Source: Pantoea stewartii subsp. stewartii (GTDB lineage Bacteria; Pseudomonadota; Gammaproteobacteria; Enterobacterales; Enterobacteriaceae). Taken from it: a DNA stretch of 61,791 nucleotides. Every line of letters begins with the position of its first letter. Positions within the stretch are counted from its first letter, which is position 1. Both the position numbers and the translations under genes were made by a program. The DNA lies in contig NZ_VZPF01000022.1 in the NCBI RefSeq assembly GCF_008801695.1, forward strand, positions 1 through 61,791. The letters are read 5' to 3'. Below, piece by piece: positions 1-8,839 of the stretch. The notes under the pieces are model-generated. The model saw nothing but the letters and a program-made list of their open reading frames with translations, ran no database searches and was not told the DNA's origin.

Positions 1-7
1 CAGAATC

Positions 8-127
8 TGCCTGGCGGCTGTAGCGCGGTGGTCCCACCTGACCCCATGCCGAACTCAGAAGTGAAACGCCGTAGCGCCGATGGTAGTGTGGGGTCTCCCC
101 ATGCGAGAGTAGGGAACTGCCAGGCAT
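8..127 (+). rRNA. rrf: 5S ribosomal RNA
   Basis: This is a complete 120-nt 5S rRNA. It starts with TGCCTGGCGGC and ends with the complementary CTGCCAGGCAT, so both strands of the closing helix are present, and the body matches the enterobacterial 5S consensus as I know it. It is the last gene of an rRNA operon whose 16S and 23S genes lie left of the window. In E. coli the neighbour yhdZ flanks rrnD in the same way, so this is probably the rrnD-equivalent operon. Confidence 0.98.
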
Positions 128-141
128 CAATCAGGTGAAGA

Positions 142-172
142 AGCCCCGTACGAAAGTACGGGGCTTTTTTAC
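142..172 (+). terminator. rRNA operon intrinsic terminator
   Basis: The arms AGCCCCGTAC and GTACGGGGCT form a perfect GC-rich stem around GAAA, followed by six T. It lies 15 nt after the 5S gene, which is a typical rrn terminator arrangement. Confidence 0.93.
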
Positions 173-650
173 GTCGGTTATTCGCCTGAAACCGAAAGGG
201 ACGAGCCGCACCTCAGCGGAAGCCGCGCTACCGCCGGCCCCACAGCCGTGAAACTCGCCTCATTGGTGGGCTGGCTGACTTCCGCAACGTCGATTTCTAC
301 CTGTCGCCAGCAGGCTCGTCCACATAAAGTGCATCACGGGCCAGCTCAGGCAGACGCGTATCAGGGTTAAAGCGGAAAGATCTGTGGATCACCCTATAAG
401 CCGTCAGTAAACCCGCCTGAATCACCCATATCCGATCAATGTACAGGCGAGCACTGGCTGGGCCAGCTCACCCTTGCTGAATACAGCACGATTCAGGCAT
501 GCACCGTCGACGACAGCGTTTCCTCAGTCGCTAAAAAGCGGAGTTTTATAAAGGATGACGGTGGATTTACAACGTGGTGCATCATCCGGACAGGAAAGGT
601 CAGAACCGTACCTCTGTCAGAGACGGAGGTACGGTCAGAAACGAGAGCGG
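173..650. other. 478-bp region with no convincing gene
   Basis: No gene is recognisable between the rrn terminator and the yhdZ remnant. On the minus strand a frame stays open for about 47 codons and stops at 297-299. Its end reads FNPDTRLPELARDALY, which looks protein-like, but it has no start or ribosome-binding site and I cannot assign a family. A perfect 9-bp inverted repeat (606-614 and 626-634) lies just past the yhdZ stop and could end minus-strand transcription, although no T-run follows. The stretch may be debris from a decayed gene. Confidence 0.5.
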
Positions 651-1451
651 TCAGTGAATAACCTGGGACAGGAAAGCGCGGGTACGTTCTGACTTCGGAT
701 TTGCAAAAAACTCCTGCGGTGGCGCAACCTCCACGATCTCGCCGCGATCCATAAAGATCACCCGATCGGCAACGGTACGTGCAAAGCCCATCTCATGCGT
801 GACACACAGCATCGTCATGCCATCTTCTGCAAGCCCAATCATGGTATCCAGCACCTCTTTCACCATTTCCGGATCCAGGGCAGAGGTGGGCTCATCAAAC
901 AGCATAATTTTAGGTTTCATGCACAATGAACGCGCAATCGCGACACGCTGCTGTTGGCCGCCTGAAAGTTGTCCAGGAAACTTATGCGCATGTTCAGCAA
1001 TGCGTACGCGCTGCAGATAGTGCATCGCAAGCTCCTCCGCTTCTTTTTTGGCAATCTTACGCACCCACATCGGCGCTAGCGTACAGTTCTGCAAAACCGT
1101 AAGGTGAGGAAAAAGATTAAAGTGCTGAAAGACCATACCGACTTCAGTACGAACGCGCTCTATATTCCGTACGTCATCATTCAGATGAATACCATCGACC
1201 ACAATCCGCCCCTTCTGATGTTCCTCCAGATGGTTGATACAACGAATCGTCGTCGACTTTCCTGACCCTGACGGACCGCATAGCACGATACGTTCGCGCG
1301 GTTTCACCTGCAGATTAATGTCTTTCAGCACATGAAACTGGCCATACCATTTGTGGCGCCTGCGTGGGCTTGCTGAGCAACGGCGAGCAGCGAAGCCGCA
1401 GCAACCAGAGTAGAGAGCATCATCTTTTTCATAAAGCATCCTGTGTGGCAT
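651..1451 (-). pseudogene. yhdZ: yhdZ remnant: amino-acid ABC transporter ATPase, 5' end replaced by deletion fusion
   Basis: From HKWYGQF onward this is the ATP-binding subunit of a polar amino-acid ABC importer (YhdZ/AapP type). Walker A (GPSGSGKST), Q-loop (VFQHFNLF), signature (LSGGQQQR), Walker B ([13 protein letters not shown]) and the switch histidine (CVTHEM) are all intact. The native first ~19 residues are missing. The open frame continues upstream only by reading the yhdW signal-peptide DNA out of frame, which supplies about 33 residues unrelated to ABC proteins. The permease genes yhdX and yhdY and most of the binding-protein gene yhdW are gone, so no importer can form. The two possible in-frame ATGs (1449-1451, 1437-1439) lack a properly spaced Shine-Dalgarno sequence. 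The catalytic core looks fresh, so the deletion seems recent. Confidence 0.88.
1325..1432 (-). pseudogene. yhdW: yhdW remnant: signal peptide of periplasmic amino-acid binding protein
   Basis: An ATG at 1430-1432, preceded by AGGATGCTTT, starts a classic secretory leader: MKKMM, a hydrophobic core ([14 protein letters not shown]) and the cleavage motif QQAHA followed by GAT. This matches the start of YhdW/AapJ-type solute-binding proteins. After about 27 codons the homology stops at 1352-1355, where the sequence passes into yhdZ in a different frame, and translation ends at TGA (1325-1327) after 35 residues. E. coli K-12 also carries a defective yhdW, but its permease genes remain; here they are deleted. 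Confidence 0.85.
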
Positions 1452-1525
1452 GTCGTGTTGTGTTGTTATGTAGTGCGCACTTTGGTGTGCGTTTCCTGTC
1501 TGTGGCGATCAGCCATCCACGACTT

Positions 1526-1541
1526 TGCAAAGCCAGTGCCA
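1526..1541 (-). promoter_or_regulatory. sigma54 (RpoN) promoter of the former yhdWXYZ operon
   Basis: On the minus strand the sequence reads TGGCAC, five bases, TTGCA. The invariant GG and GC are separated by exactly 10 nt, as in the -24/-12 consensus. It lies about 95 nt upstream of the yhdW ATG and points toward it. Together with the NtrC-like site behind it, this indicates nitrogen-limitation control. Confidence 0.85.
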
Positions 1542-1615
1542 GGTTTGCAGAATTCTGAATTCACCTGAAATATCGGGTAATAATCTGAATTATCCGGAAG
1601 GCTGCAATAATATGG

Positions 1616-1632
1616 CGCACCAAAAGGATGCA
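1616..1632 (-). promoter_or_regulatory. NtrC-binding site (enhancer) candidate
   Basis: The minus strand reads TGCATCCTTTTGGTGCG, close to the 17-bp NtrC dyad TGCACCA-N3-TGGTGCA, with the right half nearly perfect. It sits about 75-90 bp behind the sigma54 promoter, a normal enhancer distance. A second, weaker half-site (TGCACTAAATGTGATC, minus strand) lies near 1647-1662. The rest of 1452-1930 shows no gene. Confidence 0.6.
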
Positions 1633-1930
1633 TTTCGAGTCGGGTAGATCACATTTAGTGCAATTTGTTTCACTATTTAGCAACAGTGTGAGCCTGTTTG
1701 CATGTGGCTGATGTAAGCAGACATGAGATTGCTTAAAAAGGTAGCCGTGCTCACAAAAGGCCGACAGGGCTGGGCTGAAGGGCATGGTGGTACAAAAGAC
1801 AAAGACCGCGAAGAAGAGAAAATGTGAAAGGTAAGTCTGTTAAAGTCACGCTGGCGACTGCAACTACAGTTACCATATGTGATGCAACTGTTTCAGCGTT
1901 TTTAAAAAAATTTGCGTAGTAACGCACAAA

Positions 1931-1956
1931 TAAAAACGCCAGCCCGAAGGCTGGCG
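1931..1956 (-). terminator. intrinsic terminator of dusB-fis
   Basis: CGCCAGCC and GGCTGGCG pair around a short loop (1937-1956), followed on the minus strand by TTTTTA. It lies 23 nt past the fis stop codon. Confidence 0.9.
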
Positions 1957-1978
1957 AGATTAACGGTGTGAACCTGAA

Positions 1979-2275
1979 TCAGTTCATGCCGTATTTTTTC
2001 AGTTTCTTACGCAGCGTACCGCGGTTGATACCCATCATCAGGGCAGCACGGGTCTGGTTGCCACGGGTATACTGCATCACCATGTCCAACAGAGGCTGCT
2101 CGACTTCAGCCAAAACCAGCTCATACAGGTCACTCACATCCTGACCATTCAGTTGAGCAAAATAGTTCTTCAGTGCCTGTTTAACCGAATCACGCAAAGG
2201 TTTTTGAGTTACCTGATCCTGTGAGTTAACGGTAGAAACGGTCAGTACGTCAGAATTTACGCGTTGTTCGAACAT
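1979..2275 (-). CDS. fis: DNA-binding protein Fis
   Basis: This 98-residue protein is collinear with E. coli Fis (98 aa). Fis is a homodimeric nucleoid protein that bends DNA, activates rRNA and tRNA promoters, assists site-specific inversion and peaks in early growth. The N-terminal beta-hairpin segment (about residues 10-26) and the C-terminal helix-turn-helix ([19 protein letters not shown], about residues 76-95) are present. It is the second gene after dusB, 23 nt downstream, and shares the dusB promoter as in E. coli. The sequence is intact. Confidence 0.98.
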   Translation of the reverse strand: MFEQRVNSDVLTVSTVNSQDQVTQKPLRDSVKQALKNYFAQLNGQDVSDLYELVLAEVEQPLLDMVMQYTRGNQTRAALMMGINRGTLRKKLKKYGMN

Positions 2276-2298
2276 AGTTCTTTCAGCTCTTTATTTCG

Positions 2299-3264
2299 TT
2301 ACGCAAGATTTTCGAAGTATGCCTCCAACGCCTCCAGCTGTTCGCTGGCATCCTCAATGGCGTTGAATGTGCGCCGAAACTGGTCATTTGGGGCATGTTC
2401 CTGGAGATACCAGGACACGTGCTTCCGCGCTATACGGTATCCCTTGCCTGGACCGTAAAAGTCGTGCAGCTCACGTATATGCGAAACAAGCAAACGCTTG
2501 ACCTCTGCCAGTGGCAGCGGGGCAAGCAGCTCCCCAGTGTCCAGATAATGCTGGATTTCCCGGAAGATCCACGGTCTTCCCTGAGCAGCACGTCCTATCA
2601 TCAAAGCGTCGGCTCCGGTGTAGTCGAGCACTGCTCTGGCTTTATGCGGGTCAGTTATGTCTCCGTTCGCGATAATCGGAATAGAGACACTCTGCTTAAC
2701 TGTCCGAATGCTGTCGTATTCAGCGTCTCCGTTGAACAGGCAGGCACGAGTGCGGCCATGTATCGTCAAAGCCTGAATGCCACAACGCTCAGCCAATTGG
2801 GCAATCGCGACACAGTTTCTGTTTTCTGGATCCCAACCGGTACGGATTTTCAATGTGACCGGTACATCAACCGCATTTACCACGGCAGAGAGAATAGACT
2901 CGACCACGGTAGGATATTGCAGTAAGGCCGACCCCGCCATTTTGCGGTTCACCTTTTTGGCTGGGCAACCCATATTAATATCAATCACCTGTGCACCAGC
3001 ATCGACATTAATACGTGCAGCCTGAGCCATCTCACTGGGATCACAGCCTGCAATCTGGACGGCACGAATGCCGGGTTCATCACTGTGCACCATGCGTAAA
3101 CGAGATTTGTCACTGGCCCACACTTCGGGATTGGATGACAACATCTCAGAAACCGCCATTCCTGCACCCATCTCATGACAAAGCGTTCTGAAAGGCCTGT
3201 CTGTAATACCGGCCATCGGTGCCGCAATCAGTCGATTTCTCAGCTGGAGGTTTCCAATGCGCAT
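2299..3264 (-). CDS. dusB: tRNA-dihydrouridine synthase B
   Basis: This 321-residue FMN-dependent enzyme reduces uridine in the tRNA D-loop (U17 in E. coli DusB). The TIM-barrel flavin site ([10 protein letters not shown] at residues 13-22), the catalytic cysteine in INMGC (Cys100) and the phosphate-binding [16 protein letters not shown] segment are present. The frame is open 90 nt further upstream, but the ATG at 3262-3264 ([10 protein letters not shown]) matches the family start and length, and the upstream part overlaps the promoter. It is the first gene of the dusB-fis operon. Confidence 0.97.
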   Translation of the reverse strand: MRIGNLQLRNRLIAAPMAGITDRPFRTLCHEMGAGMAVSEMLSSNPEVWASDKSRLRMVHSDEPGIRAVQIAGCDPSEMAQAARINVDAGAQVIDINMGCPAKKVNRKMAGSALLQYPTVVESILSAVVNAVDVPVTLKIRTGWDPENRNCVAIAQLAERCGIQALTIHGRTRACLFNGDAEYDSIRTVKQSVSIPIIANGDITDPHKARAVLDYTGADALMIGRAAQGRPWIFREIQHYLDTGELLAPLPLAEVKRLLVSHIRELHDFYGPGKGYRIARKHVSWYLQEHAPNDQFRRTFNAIEDASEQLEALEAYFENLA

Positions 3265-3301
3265 GAAGTCGTAATGCCATACTGTGTCTGCAAGGCGGCG
3301 T

Positions 3302-3330
3302 ATATTACGCATTTTTTTCTTAAGATGAAA
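3302..3330 (-). promoter_or_regulatory. dusB-fis promoter with GC-rich discriminator
   Basis: The minus strand has -35 TTTCAT (3325-3330), a 17-bp spacer and -10 TAATAT (3302-3307), followed by ACGCCGCC. This resembles the E. coli fis promoter, whose GC-rich discriminator makes it sensitive to ppGpp/DksA and supercoiling. The A/T-rich sequence upstream (GAATTGTTCAAAGTTTGG, about 3332-3350) fits a Fis autorepression site. Confidence 0.8.
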
Positions 3331-3612
3331 GGCCAAACTTTGAACAATTCGCAAGAAAACTGCTTTTAGTCTGCTCTGACAAGGGTGTTATGGATAAATG
3401 GCATTAAAAATCATGGCTTTATCCAGTTGTGTTTATTTTGTGAACAAAGGTTTTTCCGACGAAGATTCGGCATTCGCCAGATAAAAAACGTCACATACCG
3501 TGATTAACGACACAACACGCCGTACAGACGATTGACAAAAGCATAGCGATTGAGCGTGAAAGGCAGCGACGACCAGACAGGTTCGCTTTCATCTGTATGA
3601 GGAGAAGGTATA

Positions 3613-3637
3613 CAGCCCTGCGACGTTTGCAGGGCTG
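3613..3637 (-). terminator. hairpin downstream of prmA
   Basis: AGCCCTGC and GCAGGGCT form an 8-bp stem (3614-3621 and 3629-3636), 28 nt past the prmA stop. No T-run follows on the minus strand, so it is a weak or factor-dependent terminator candidate. The rest of 3350-3664 holds no gene. Confidence 0.4.
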
Positions 3638-3664
3638 AGTCTGACGCTCGCATCGTTTACGACG

Positions 3665-4549
3665 CTAAGCGTTTTTTACACCCGTAATCCGGCACCATTC
3701 TTCCTTAACGGCGACAGGGTCCAGCGCAAAGTGCATGGCATAAGCTTCACAGACACTCTCGGCCTGGCTTTCCAGCACGCCTGATAATCCCAGATGCCCG
3801 CCTGGTTTAGGCAGCACGCGGATAAGCGGCGCTAACTCACGCAGCGGTCCGGCAAGAATGTTTGCCACCACCACATCAGCCTGCAGGTTTTCCGGTTGCT
3901 GATGCGGCAGATAAAGAGACAGACGGTCCGCCACCCTATTGCGCTCGGCATTGTCGCGGCTGGCCTGAATCGCCTGAGGATCGATATCAATGCCAATGGC
4001 CTGCGCTGCACCCAGCTTTAAGGCGGCGATCGCCAGGATCCCAGAGCCGCAGCCAAAATCGATCACCGTTTTACCGTTCAGATCCAGACCGTCGAGCCAC
4101 GTCAGACAGAGCGATGTGGTGGGATGTGTGCCGGTTCCGAAAGCCAGCCCGGGATCCAGCATGACATTGACGGCATTCGGATCGGGCACATCGCGCCAGC
4201 TCGGGCAGATCCACAAGCGTTCGCCAAAGCGCATAGGATGGAAGTTCTCCATCCACTCGCGTTCCCAGTCTTTGTCTTCGATCTGCTCGATCTTTTGGCG
4301 AAAATTCTCTCCCAGCAGTGGATGCTGTGAAAGTTCGGCAATGACGCCTTCCATGTCGCTTTCGGCATCGAACAACCCGATAACATCGGTATCGCCCCAT
4401 AAACGGGTTTCCCCGGGCAGAGGTTCGTAGACGGGCGTGTCATGGGTATCCTGAAAGGTCACTGACACGGCACCGGTTTCCATCAGTGCATCGCTCAGCG
4501 CCTCTGCGTTGGCACCAGAACTGTTAATTTTGATTTGAATCCACGGCAT
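3665..4549 (-). CDS. prmA: Ribosomal protein L11 methyltransferase
   Basis: This 294-residue protein (E. coli PrmA 293) is an S-adenosylmethionine methyltransferase that trimethylates the N-terminus and lysines of ribosomal protein L11. An N-terminal L11-recognition domain (about 1-95) precedes a Rossmann methyltransferase domain. The SAM motif I ([20 protein letters not shown]) and the NILAGPL motif that plays the catalytic role are visible. It lies 15 nt after panF on the same strand, so yhdT-panF-prmA is likely one transcript. Confidence 0.97.
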   Translation of the reverse strand: MPWIQIKINSSGANAEALSDALMETGAVSVTFQDTHDTPVYEPLPGETRLWGDTDVIGLFDAESDMEGVIAELSQHPLLGENFRQKIEQIEDKDWEREWMENFHPMRFGERLWICPSWRDVPDPNAVNVMLDPGLAFGTGTHPTTSLCLTWLDGLDLNGKTVIDFGCGSGILAIAALKLGAAQAIGIDIDPQAIQASRDNAERNRVADRLSLYLPHQQPENLQADVVVANILAGPLRELAPLIRVLPKPGGHLGLSGVLESQAESVCEAYAMHFALDPVAVKEEWCRITGVKNA

Positions 4550-4564
4550 AACATCTCTCTTAAT

Positions 4565-6010
4565 TCAGTGTTGTGGTGCGTTAACCACGGCGGGTAAACG
4601 CCCAAACAGATTGCCGACCAGGAACGCCAGCAGACTTAACAATAAGGAAGGCACGATGGGATGAAATCCCCACAGTTGCAGGCCCAGGGTTGCCAGAATG
4701 GCATAACAGCCTCCGCCCACCACCATCCCGCTGAGCGCGCCTGCGGCATTGGCGCGTTCCCAATATAACCCCAGAACCAGCGGCCACAGGAATACTGCCT
4801 CCAGCCCACCAAACGCCAGCAGGTTAAGCCAGATAATCATGTCGGGCGGATGCCAGGCCACGAACAGCAAAACGACACCCAGGGCAAATGTCACCGTGCC
4901 CGATAACATCCGCAGTCGTGGCTCATTGTCCAGTTGCTGAGGTGCGAGGCGTAAATACAGATCTTTAACCAGCGTAGCGGAAGCCTGCAACAGCTGCGCA
5001 TTGATGGTCGACATGATCGCCGCCATCGGCGCCGCTAAAAACAGCCCTGCGGCCAGCGGCGGCAGGACGGTAATCATCAGCGTCGGGATAACCCGATCCG
5101 GCACGGTCAGATCGGGCAATATGGCGCGGCCCAGCGCGCCTGCCAGATGCATTCCCAGCATCAGTACCACCACCACGATAGTGCCGAGAACAATCGCCCG
5201 GTGAACGGCTTTACTGTCCTTGTAGGAAATACAGCGGACAGCGGTATGGGGCAGACCGATAACGCCAAAGCAGACCAGAACGATAAACGAGCTCAGGAAC
5301 GTCGGCGTAATGATATCGCCCGGCCCCTCAGGAGACAGCAGTTTGGGATCAATCGCATGCAGTTTTTCTACAGCAGTGTGGATCCCTCCGGCATGGTGAA
5401 TAATCGCAAACAGCAGCAAAAAGGTGCCAATCAGCATCACAATGCCCTGCATGGCATCGTTAAGCACGCTGGCCCGGAAGCCGCCAAATGCCGTATAAAG
5501 CGCGATAGTTCCACCGAAGATCAGTAATCCCGTGTCGTAGGGGATACCGGCTGCGGTTTCCAGCAGGCGTGCGCCACCGATAAACTGCACGGCCATCGCG
5601 CCCACAAAGGCAACGAGTAAACTCAGGCTGGCCAGGACCACCAATAGTGTGCTGCCATAGCGCGCATAGAGCATATCGTTAAGCGTGACCGCATTATGCT
5701 TACGCGCCAGAATGGCAAATTTCTTCCCCAGTACACCCAGTGAAAGCCACACAGCAGGAACCTGAACCATGGCCAGCAGCACCCAGCCCAGACCATATTT
5801 ATACGCTGCGCCTGGGCCACCGATAAAGGAGCTGGCGCTGATATAGGTGGTGGTGATGGTCATAGCCAGCACAAATCCGCCCATCGAACGGCTACCCAGA
5901 AAATACTCGGTCAGGAAATTTCCTTTGCGCTGTTTACGCATCGCAAAGATGGACAGACCGGCAATAACGACCAGATAAGCCAACAGTGGCAGGATGATTT
6001 CAGTGTTCAT
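4565..6010 (-). CDS. panF: Sodium/pantothenate symporter
   Basis: This 481-residue multi-spanning inner-membrane protein belongs to the sodium:solute symporter family (E. coli PanF 483). It imports pantothenate, the vitamin precursor of coenzyme A. About 12-13 hydrophobic segments and the family motif ASSFIGGPGAAYKYG near residue 60 are visible. The ATG at 6008-6010 (MNTEIILPLL) matches the family start. An upstream in-frame start would lengthen it by 8 residues but lies deep in yhdT. The start overlaps the yhdT stop by 11 nt, which suggests translational coupling. Confidence 0.96.
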   Translation of the reverse strand: MNTEIILPLLAYLVVIAGLSIFAMRKQRKGNFLTEYFLGSRSMGGFVLAMTITTTYISASSFIGGPGAAYKYGLGWVLLAMVQVPAVWLSLGVLGKKFAILARKHNAVTLNDMLYARYGSTLLVVLASLSLLVAFVGAMAVQFIGGARLLETAAGIPYDTGLLIFGGTIALYTAFGGFRASVLNDAMQGIVMLIGTFLLLFAIIHHAGGIHTAVEKLHAIDPKLLSPEGPGDIITPTFLSSFIVLVCFGVIGLPHTAVRCISYKDSKAVHRAIVLGTIVVVVLMLGMHLAGALGRAILPDLTVPDRVIPTLMITVLPPLAAGLFLAAPMAAIMSTINAQLLQASATLVKDLYLRLAPQQLDNEPRLRMLSGTVTFALGVVLLFVAWHPPDMIIWLNLLAFGGLEAVFLWPLVLGLYWERANAAGALSGMVVGGGCYAILATLGLQLWGFHPIVPSLLLSLLAFLVGNLFGRLPAVVNAPQH

Positions 6011-6242
6011 CTTCCTCCTCAAGAGACATCTCACGGAAGCGTGTACGGACCATTAGCCAGCACAGAAAAATGAACAGCAGAGGCGCAAAAATGCAGGAGA
6101 GCTCAAACCAGCGTGGCAAACCGGTTATGCCAACCGCATCGCCGCCCGACCAGGCGGAAATGCCCCAGACAGCCAGCCAGGCCAGCGTGAGATAGAGCGA
6201 CCAGCGAGCCTCTTTGTGAGCCTGTAAAAAACGCGCGTCCAT
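6000..6242 (-). CDS. yhdT: YhdT family inner-membrane protein
   Basis: This 80-residue protein has two hydrophobic segments (about 16-33 and 46-65) and an acidic tail (LEEEDEH), matching the YhdT/DUF997 family. Its function is unknown. The family sits directly upstream of panF in enterobacteria and overlaps its start, so it is probably co-expressed with, and may assist, the pantothenate symporter (inference). A terminator separates it from accC. Confidence 0.92.
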   Translation of the reverse strand: MDARFLQAHKEARWSLYLTLAWLAVWGISAWSGGDAVGITGLPRWFELSCIFAPLLFIFLCWLMVRTRFREMSLEEEDEH

Positions 6243-6265
6243 GATGTGACCTTAACGCCTGCGGG

Positions 6266-6293
6266 AAAAGAAAAAGGCCGGAATATCCGGCCT
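6266..6293 (-). terminator. intrinsic terminator of accBC
   Basis: AGGCCGGA and TCCGGCCT pair around ATA (6275-6293), followed on the minus strand by TTTTCTTTT. It lies 22 nt after the accC stop and separates accBC from yhdT. Confidence 0.92.
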
Positions 6294-6314
6294 CAGACTA
6301 ACTCAGCGTTGCGA

Positions 6315-7664
6315 TTACTTCTCGTGCAGGCCGAGTTTTTTCTCCAGATAGTGGATATTGGTGCCACCGTGCTGGAAGTTTTCATCGGACATGATTTTCA
6401 TCTGCAGTTCGATGTTGGTTTTGATGCCGTCGATAATCAGCTCCGCCAGCGCGTTTTTCATACGGGCAATAGCGATATCACGGGTTTCACCGTAGGTGAT
6501 GAGCTTTCCGATCATGGAATCATAATACGGCGGCACGCTGTAACCCGCATAAATATGGGATTCCCAACGCACACCAAAACCACCCGGTGCATGGAAACGG
6601 GTAATCTTACCAGGGCTTGGCAGGAAGGTGACCGGATCCTCGGCGTTGATACGGCATTCAACCGCATGACCACGAATAATCACATCTTCTTGCTTGATTG
6701 ACAGCGGCTGGCCAGCAGCAATACGCAGCTGCTCTTTAATCAGGTCGACGCCGGTGATCATTTCGGTGACCGGATGTTCAACCTGAATACGGGTGTTCAT
6801 TTCAATGAAATAGAACTCGCCATTCTCGTACAGGAACTCAAACGTCCCTGCGCCGCGATAGCCGATATCGATACAGGCTTTAGTACAACGCTCACCGATG
6901 AATGAACGCAGCTCTGGCGTAATGCCCGGTGCTGGCGCTTCTTCCACGACTTTCTGGTGGCGGCGCTGCATAGAACAGTCACGCTCGCCCAGATAGATGG
7001 CGTTGCCCTGGCCATCAGCCAGAACCTGGATTTCGATGTGACGTGGATTTTCCAGATACTTCTCCATGTACACCATGTCGTTGTTGAAAGCCGCTTTGGC
7101 TTCCGCTTTCGTCATGTTGATGGATTGTTCCAGATCTTTGTCACTGCGCACAACGCGCATACCACGACCGCCGCCGCCGCCGGAGGCTTTAATAATGACC
7201 GGATAGCCGATGCGCTTGGCGAAGGCACGGTTTTTTTCCATGTCATCGGTCAGTGAGCCATCGGAGCCAGGTACGGTCGGCACGCCAGCTTTATTCATCG
7301 CCGTGATGGCCGACACTTTATCGCCCATCAGGCGGATGGTGTCAGCTTTTGGGCCCACAAAGATAAAGCCAGAGCGCTCAACCTGCTCAGCAAAATCCGC
7401 GTTCTCAGACAGGAAGCCGTAGCCAGGGTGAATCGCCACCGCGCCGGTTATTTCTGCAGCAGAGATCAACGCCGGGATGTTGAGATAACTTTTGACCGAC
7501 TGTGCCGGGCCGATGCAAACCGTTTCGTCTGCCAGCAGCACGTGTTTCAGGTCACGGTCCGCGCTTGAGTGAACAGCGACAGTCTTAATGCCCAGTTCTT
7601 TACAGGCACGCAGAATGCGCAGTGCAATCTCACCGCGGTTAGCAATAACAATTTTATCCAGCAT
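6315..7664 (-). CDS. accC: Acetyl-CoA carboxylase, biotin carboxylase subunit
   Basis: This 449-residue ATP-grasp enzyme has the same length as E. coli AccC. It carboxylates the biotin carried by AccB using ATP and bicarbonate, the first half-reaction of fatty-acid synthesis. The N-terminal [17 protein letters not shown], Lys159 followed by the glycine-rich loop GGGGGRGMR (162-170), and the metal and active-site segment [16 protein letters not shown] are present. It starts 11 nt after accB, the standard accBC operon. Confidence 0.99.
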   Translation of the reverse strand: MLDKIVIANRGEIALRILRACKELGIKTVAVHSSADRDLKHVLLADETVCIGPAQSVKSYLNIPALISAAEITGAVAIHPGYGFLSENADFAEQVERSGFIFVGPKADTIRLMGDKVSAITAMNKAGVPTVPGSDGSLTDDMEKNRAFAKRIGYPVIIKASGGGGGRGMRVVRSDKDLEQSINMTKAEAKAAFNNDMVYMEKYLENPRHIEIQVLADGQGNAIYLGERDCSMQRRHQKVVEEAPAPGITPELRSFIGERCTKACIDIGYRGAGTFEFLYENGEFYFIEMNTRIQVEHPVTEMITGVDLIKEQLRIAAGQPLSIKQEDVIIRGHAVECRINAEDPVTFLPSPGKITRFHAPGGFGVRWESHIYAGYSVPPYYDSMIGKLITYGETRDIAIARMKNALAELIIDGIKTNIELQMKIMSDENFQHGGTNIHYLEKKLGLHEK

Positions 7665-7675
7665 GGTTCGCCCCG

Positions 7676-8140
7676 TTATTCGATGACAACAAGTGGCTCG
7701 TCAAATTCTACCGGATGACCACTTTCGACCAGAATGGCTTTAACAACGCCAGATTTGTCGGCTTCGATCTGGTTCATCATTTTCATGGCTTCAACGATGC
7801 ACAGCGTGTCACCGGCATTGACTTTCTGGCCCACTTCCACAAACGCTTTCGCATCCGGGCTTGGTGTGCGGTAGAAGGTACCGACCATCGGTGAACGTAC
7901 GATGTGACCACTGATTTCTGCTGGTGCAGCTTCTGCGACAGCGGCAACAGGTGCCACGGCGCTCGCCAGCGCCGGTTGCTGAGCAACAGGCGCAGCATAA
8001 GCCTGCTGCATCATCGGATAACCAGTGTTTGCAGGTGCACGACTGATACGAACAGACTCTTCACCTTCGGAAATCTCCAGCTCAGAAATGCCAGATTCTT
8101 CAACCAGTTCGATCAGTTTTTTAATTTTACGAATATCCAT
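7676..8140 (-). CDS. accB: Biotin carboxyl carrier protein of acetyl-CoA carboxylase
   Basis: This 154-residue protein has an N-terminal segment (1-35), an alanine/proline-rich flexible linker (about 38-76) and a C-terminal biotinyl domain. BirA would attach biotin to Lys120 in the motif EAMKM. The protein shuttles carboxyl-biotin from AccC to the AccAD carboxyltransferase. It lies 25 nt after aroQ and 11 nt before accC. In E. coli AccB also represses accBC transcription, but nothing here shows that directly. Confidence 0.99.
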   Translation of the reverse strand: MDIRKIKKLIELVEESGISELEISEGEESVRISRAPANTGYPMMQQAYAAPVAQQPALASAVAPVAAVAEAAPAEISGHIVRSPMVGTFYRTPSPDAKAFVEVGQKVNAGDTLCIVEAMKMMNQIEADKSGVVKAILVESGHPVEFDEPLVVIE

Positions 8141-8165
8141 GAATGGGGTTCCGTACTCAGTTTGA

Positions 8166-8618
8166 TTAATTAGCCTGAGACAGGCGCTTTACTGCCGTTT
8201 GTAATGCCCACGAGTAGCCATCGGCGCCAAGCCCACAAATAACGCCCGCAGAGACATCAGAAAAATAGGAATGTTGGCGGAAGGGCTCGCGGCTGTGCAC
8301 ATTTGACAGATGAACTTCGATAAAGGGAATGTCCACTGCTAACAGCGCATCACGAAGTGCGACGCTGGTGTGCGTAAACGCGGCAGGATTGATGATGATA
8401 TAATCCACGTTGCCTTTTGTCTCATGAATGCGATCAATGAGCTGATATTCAGCATTGGACTGCAAATGGCTTAACGCTACATTCAACTGGTCTGCCTGCT
8501 GCACCAGACGAGAAACGATCTGATCCAGCGTGACGTCCCCGTATTTTTCAGGCTCGCGCGTTCCCAACAGATTAAGGTTGGGACCGTTCAAAAGCAGAAT
8601 ATGTAATTTATCGGCCAT
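8166..8618 (-). CDS. aroQ: Type II 3-dehydroquinate dehydratase
   Basis: This 150-residue protein catalyses 3-dehydroquinate to 3-dehydroshikimate in aromatic amino-acid synthesis as a dodecamer. The signature [12 protein letters not shown] (residues 8-19), Arg21, catalytic Tyr26, the [10 protein letters not shown] segment and catalytic His103 in EVHLSN are present. The ATG at 8616-8618 ([10 protein letters not shown]) matches the family start; an upstream extension of 22 residues has no homology. E. coli lacks aroQ, whereas Erwinia, Serratia and Yersinia carry it upstream of accB, which supports the taxonomic guess. Confidence 0.96.
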   Translation of the reverse strand: MADKLHILLLNGPNLNLLGTREPEKYGDVTLDQIVSRLVQQADQLNVALSHLQSNAEYQLIDRIHETKGNVDYIIINPAAFTHTSVALRDALLAVDIPFIEVHLSNVHSREPFRQHSYFSDVSAGVICGLGADGYSWALQTAVKRLSQAN

Positions 8619-8728
8619 CTTGCTGCCATCTCCCGCAATCATTGAGGCATCGCGTAAAATACCTTGCCGCTTTCCATTTGTCACCCGTCACGGTGAAAAA
8701 GAAGCGTCAAATCGCAATAAAGCCGGCT

Positions 8729-8734
8729 ATTATA
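8729..8734 (-). promoter_or_regulatory. -10 element candidate for aroQ-accBC
   Basis: A perfect TATAAT lies on the minus strand about 110 nt upstream of the aroQ ATG, in the gap between msrQ and aroQ. I find no good -35 at the expected distance, so this is tentative. An unexplained inverted repeat (ATGCGGTC/GACCGCAT, 8790-8809) sits just behind it, between the msrQ stop and this site. Confidence 0.35.
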
Positions 8735-8839
8735 TCCGTTTCGTGGCATTTCGCAGCAAAATACTGGTCTTATCTGCGAAGTTGATCGGATGCGGTCCGG
8801 AGACCGCATTTATGCAGACGATAGCGGGGAAAAGAGCGG

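Noticed and set aside
1561..1785. Minus-strand 74-codon open frame upstream of yhdW
   Set aside because: It overlaps the NtrC-like site, has no family resemblance and no good ribosome-binding site.
3265..3354. Longer dusB start 30 codons upstream
   Set aside because: It would overlap the conserved dusB-fis promoter, and the extension has no homology to DusB proteins.
5147..5527. Plus-strand open frame of 126 codons inside panF
   Set aside because: It is antisense to a conserved gene, has low-complexity composition and no start signal.
8790..8809. Hairpin ATGCGGTC/GACCGCAT as msrQ terminator
   Set aside because: No T-run on either strand, so I mention it only as an inverted repeat.
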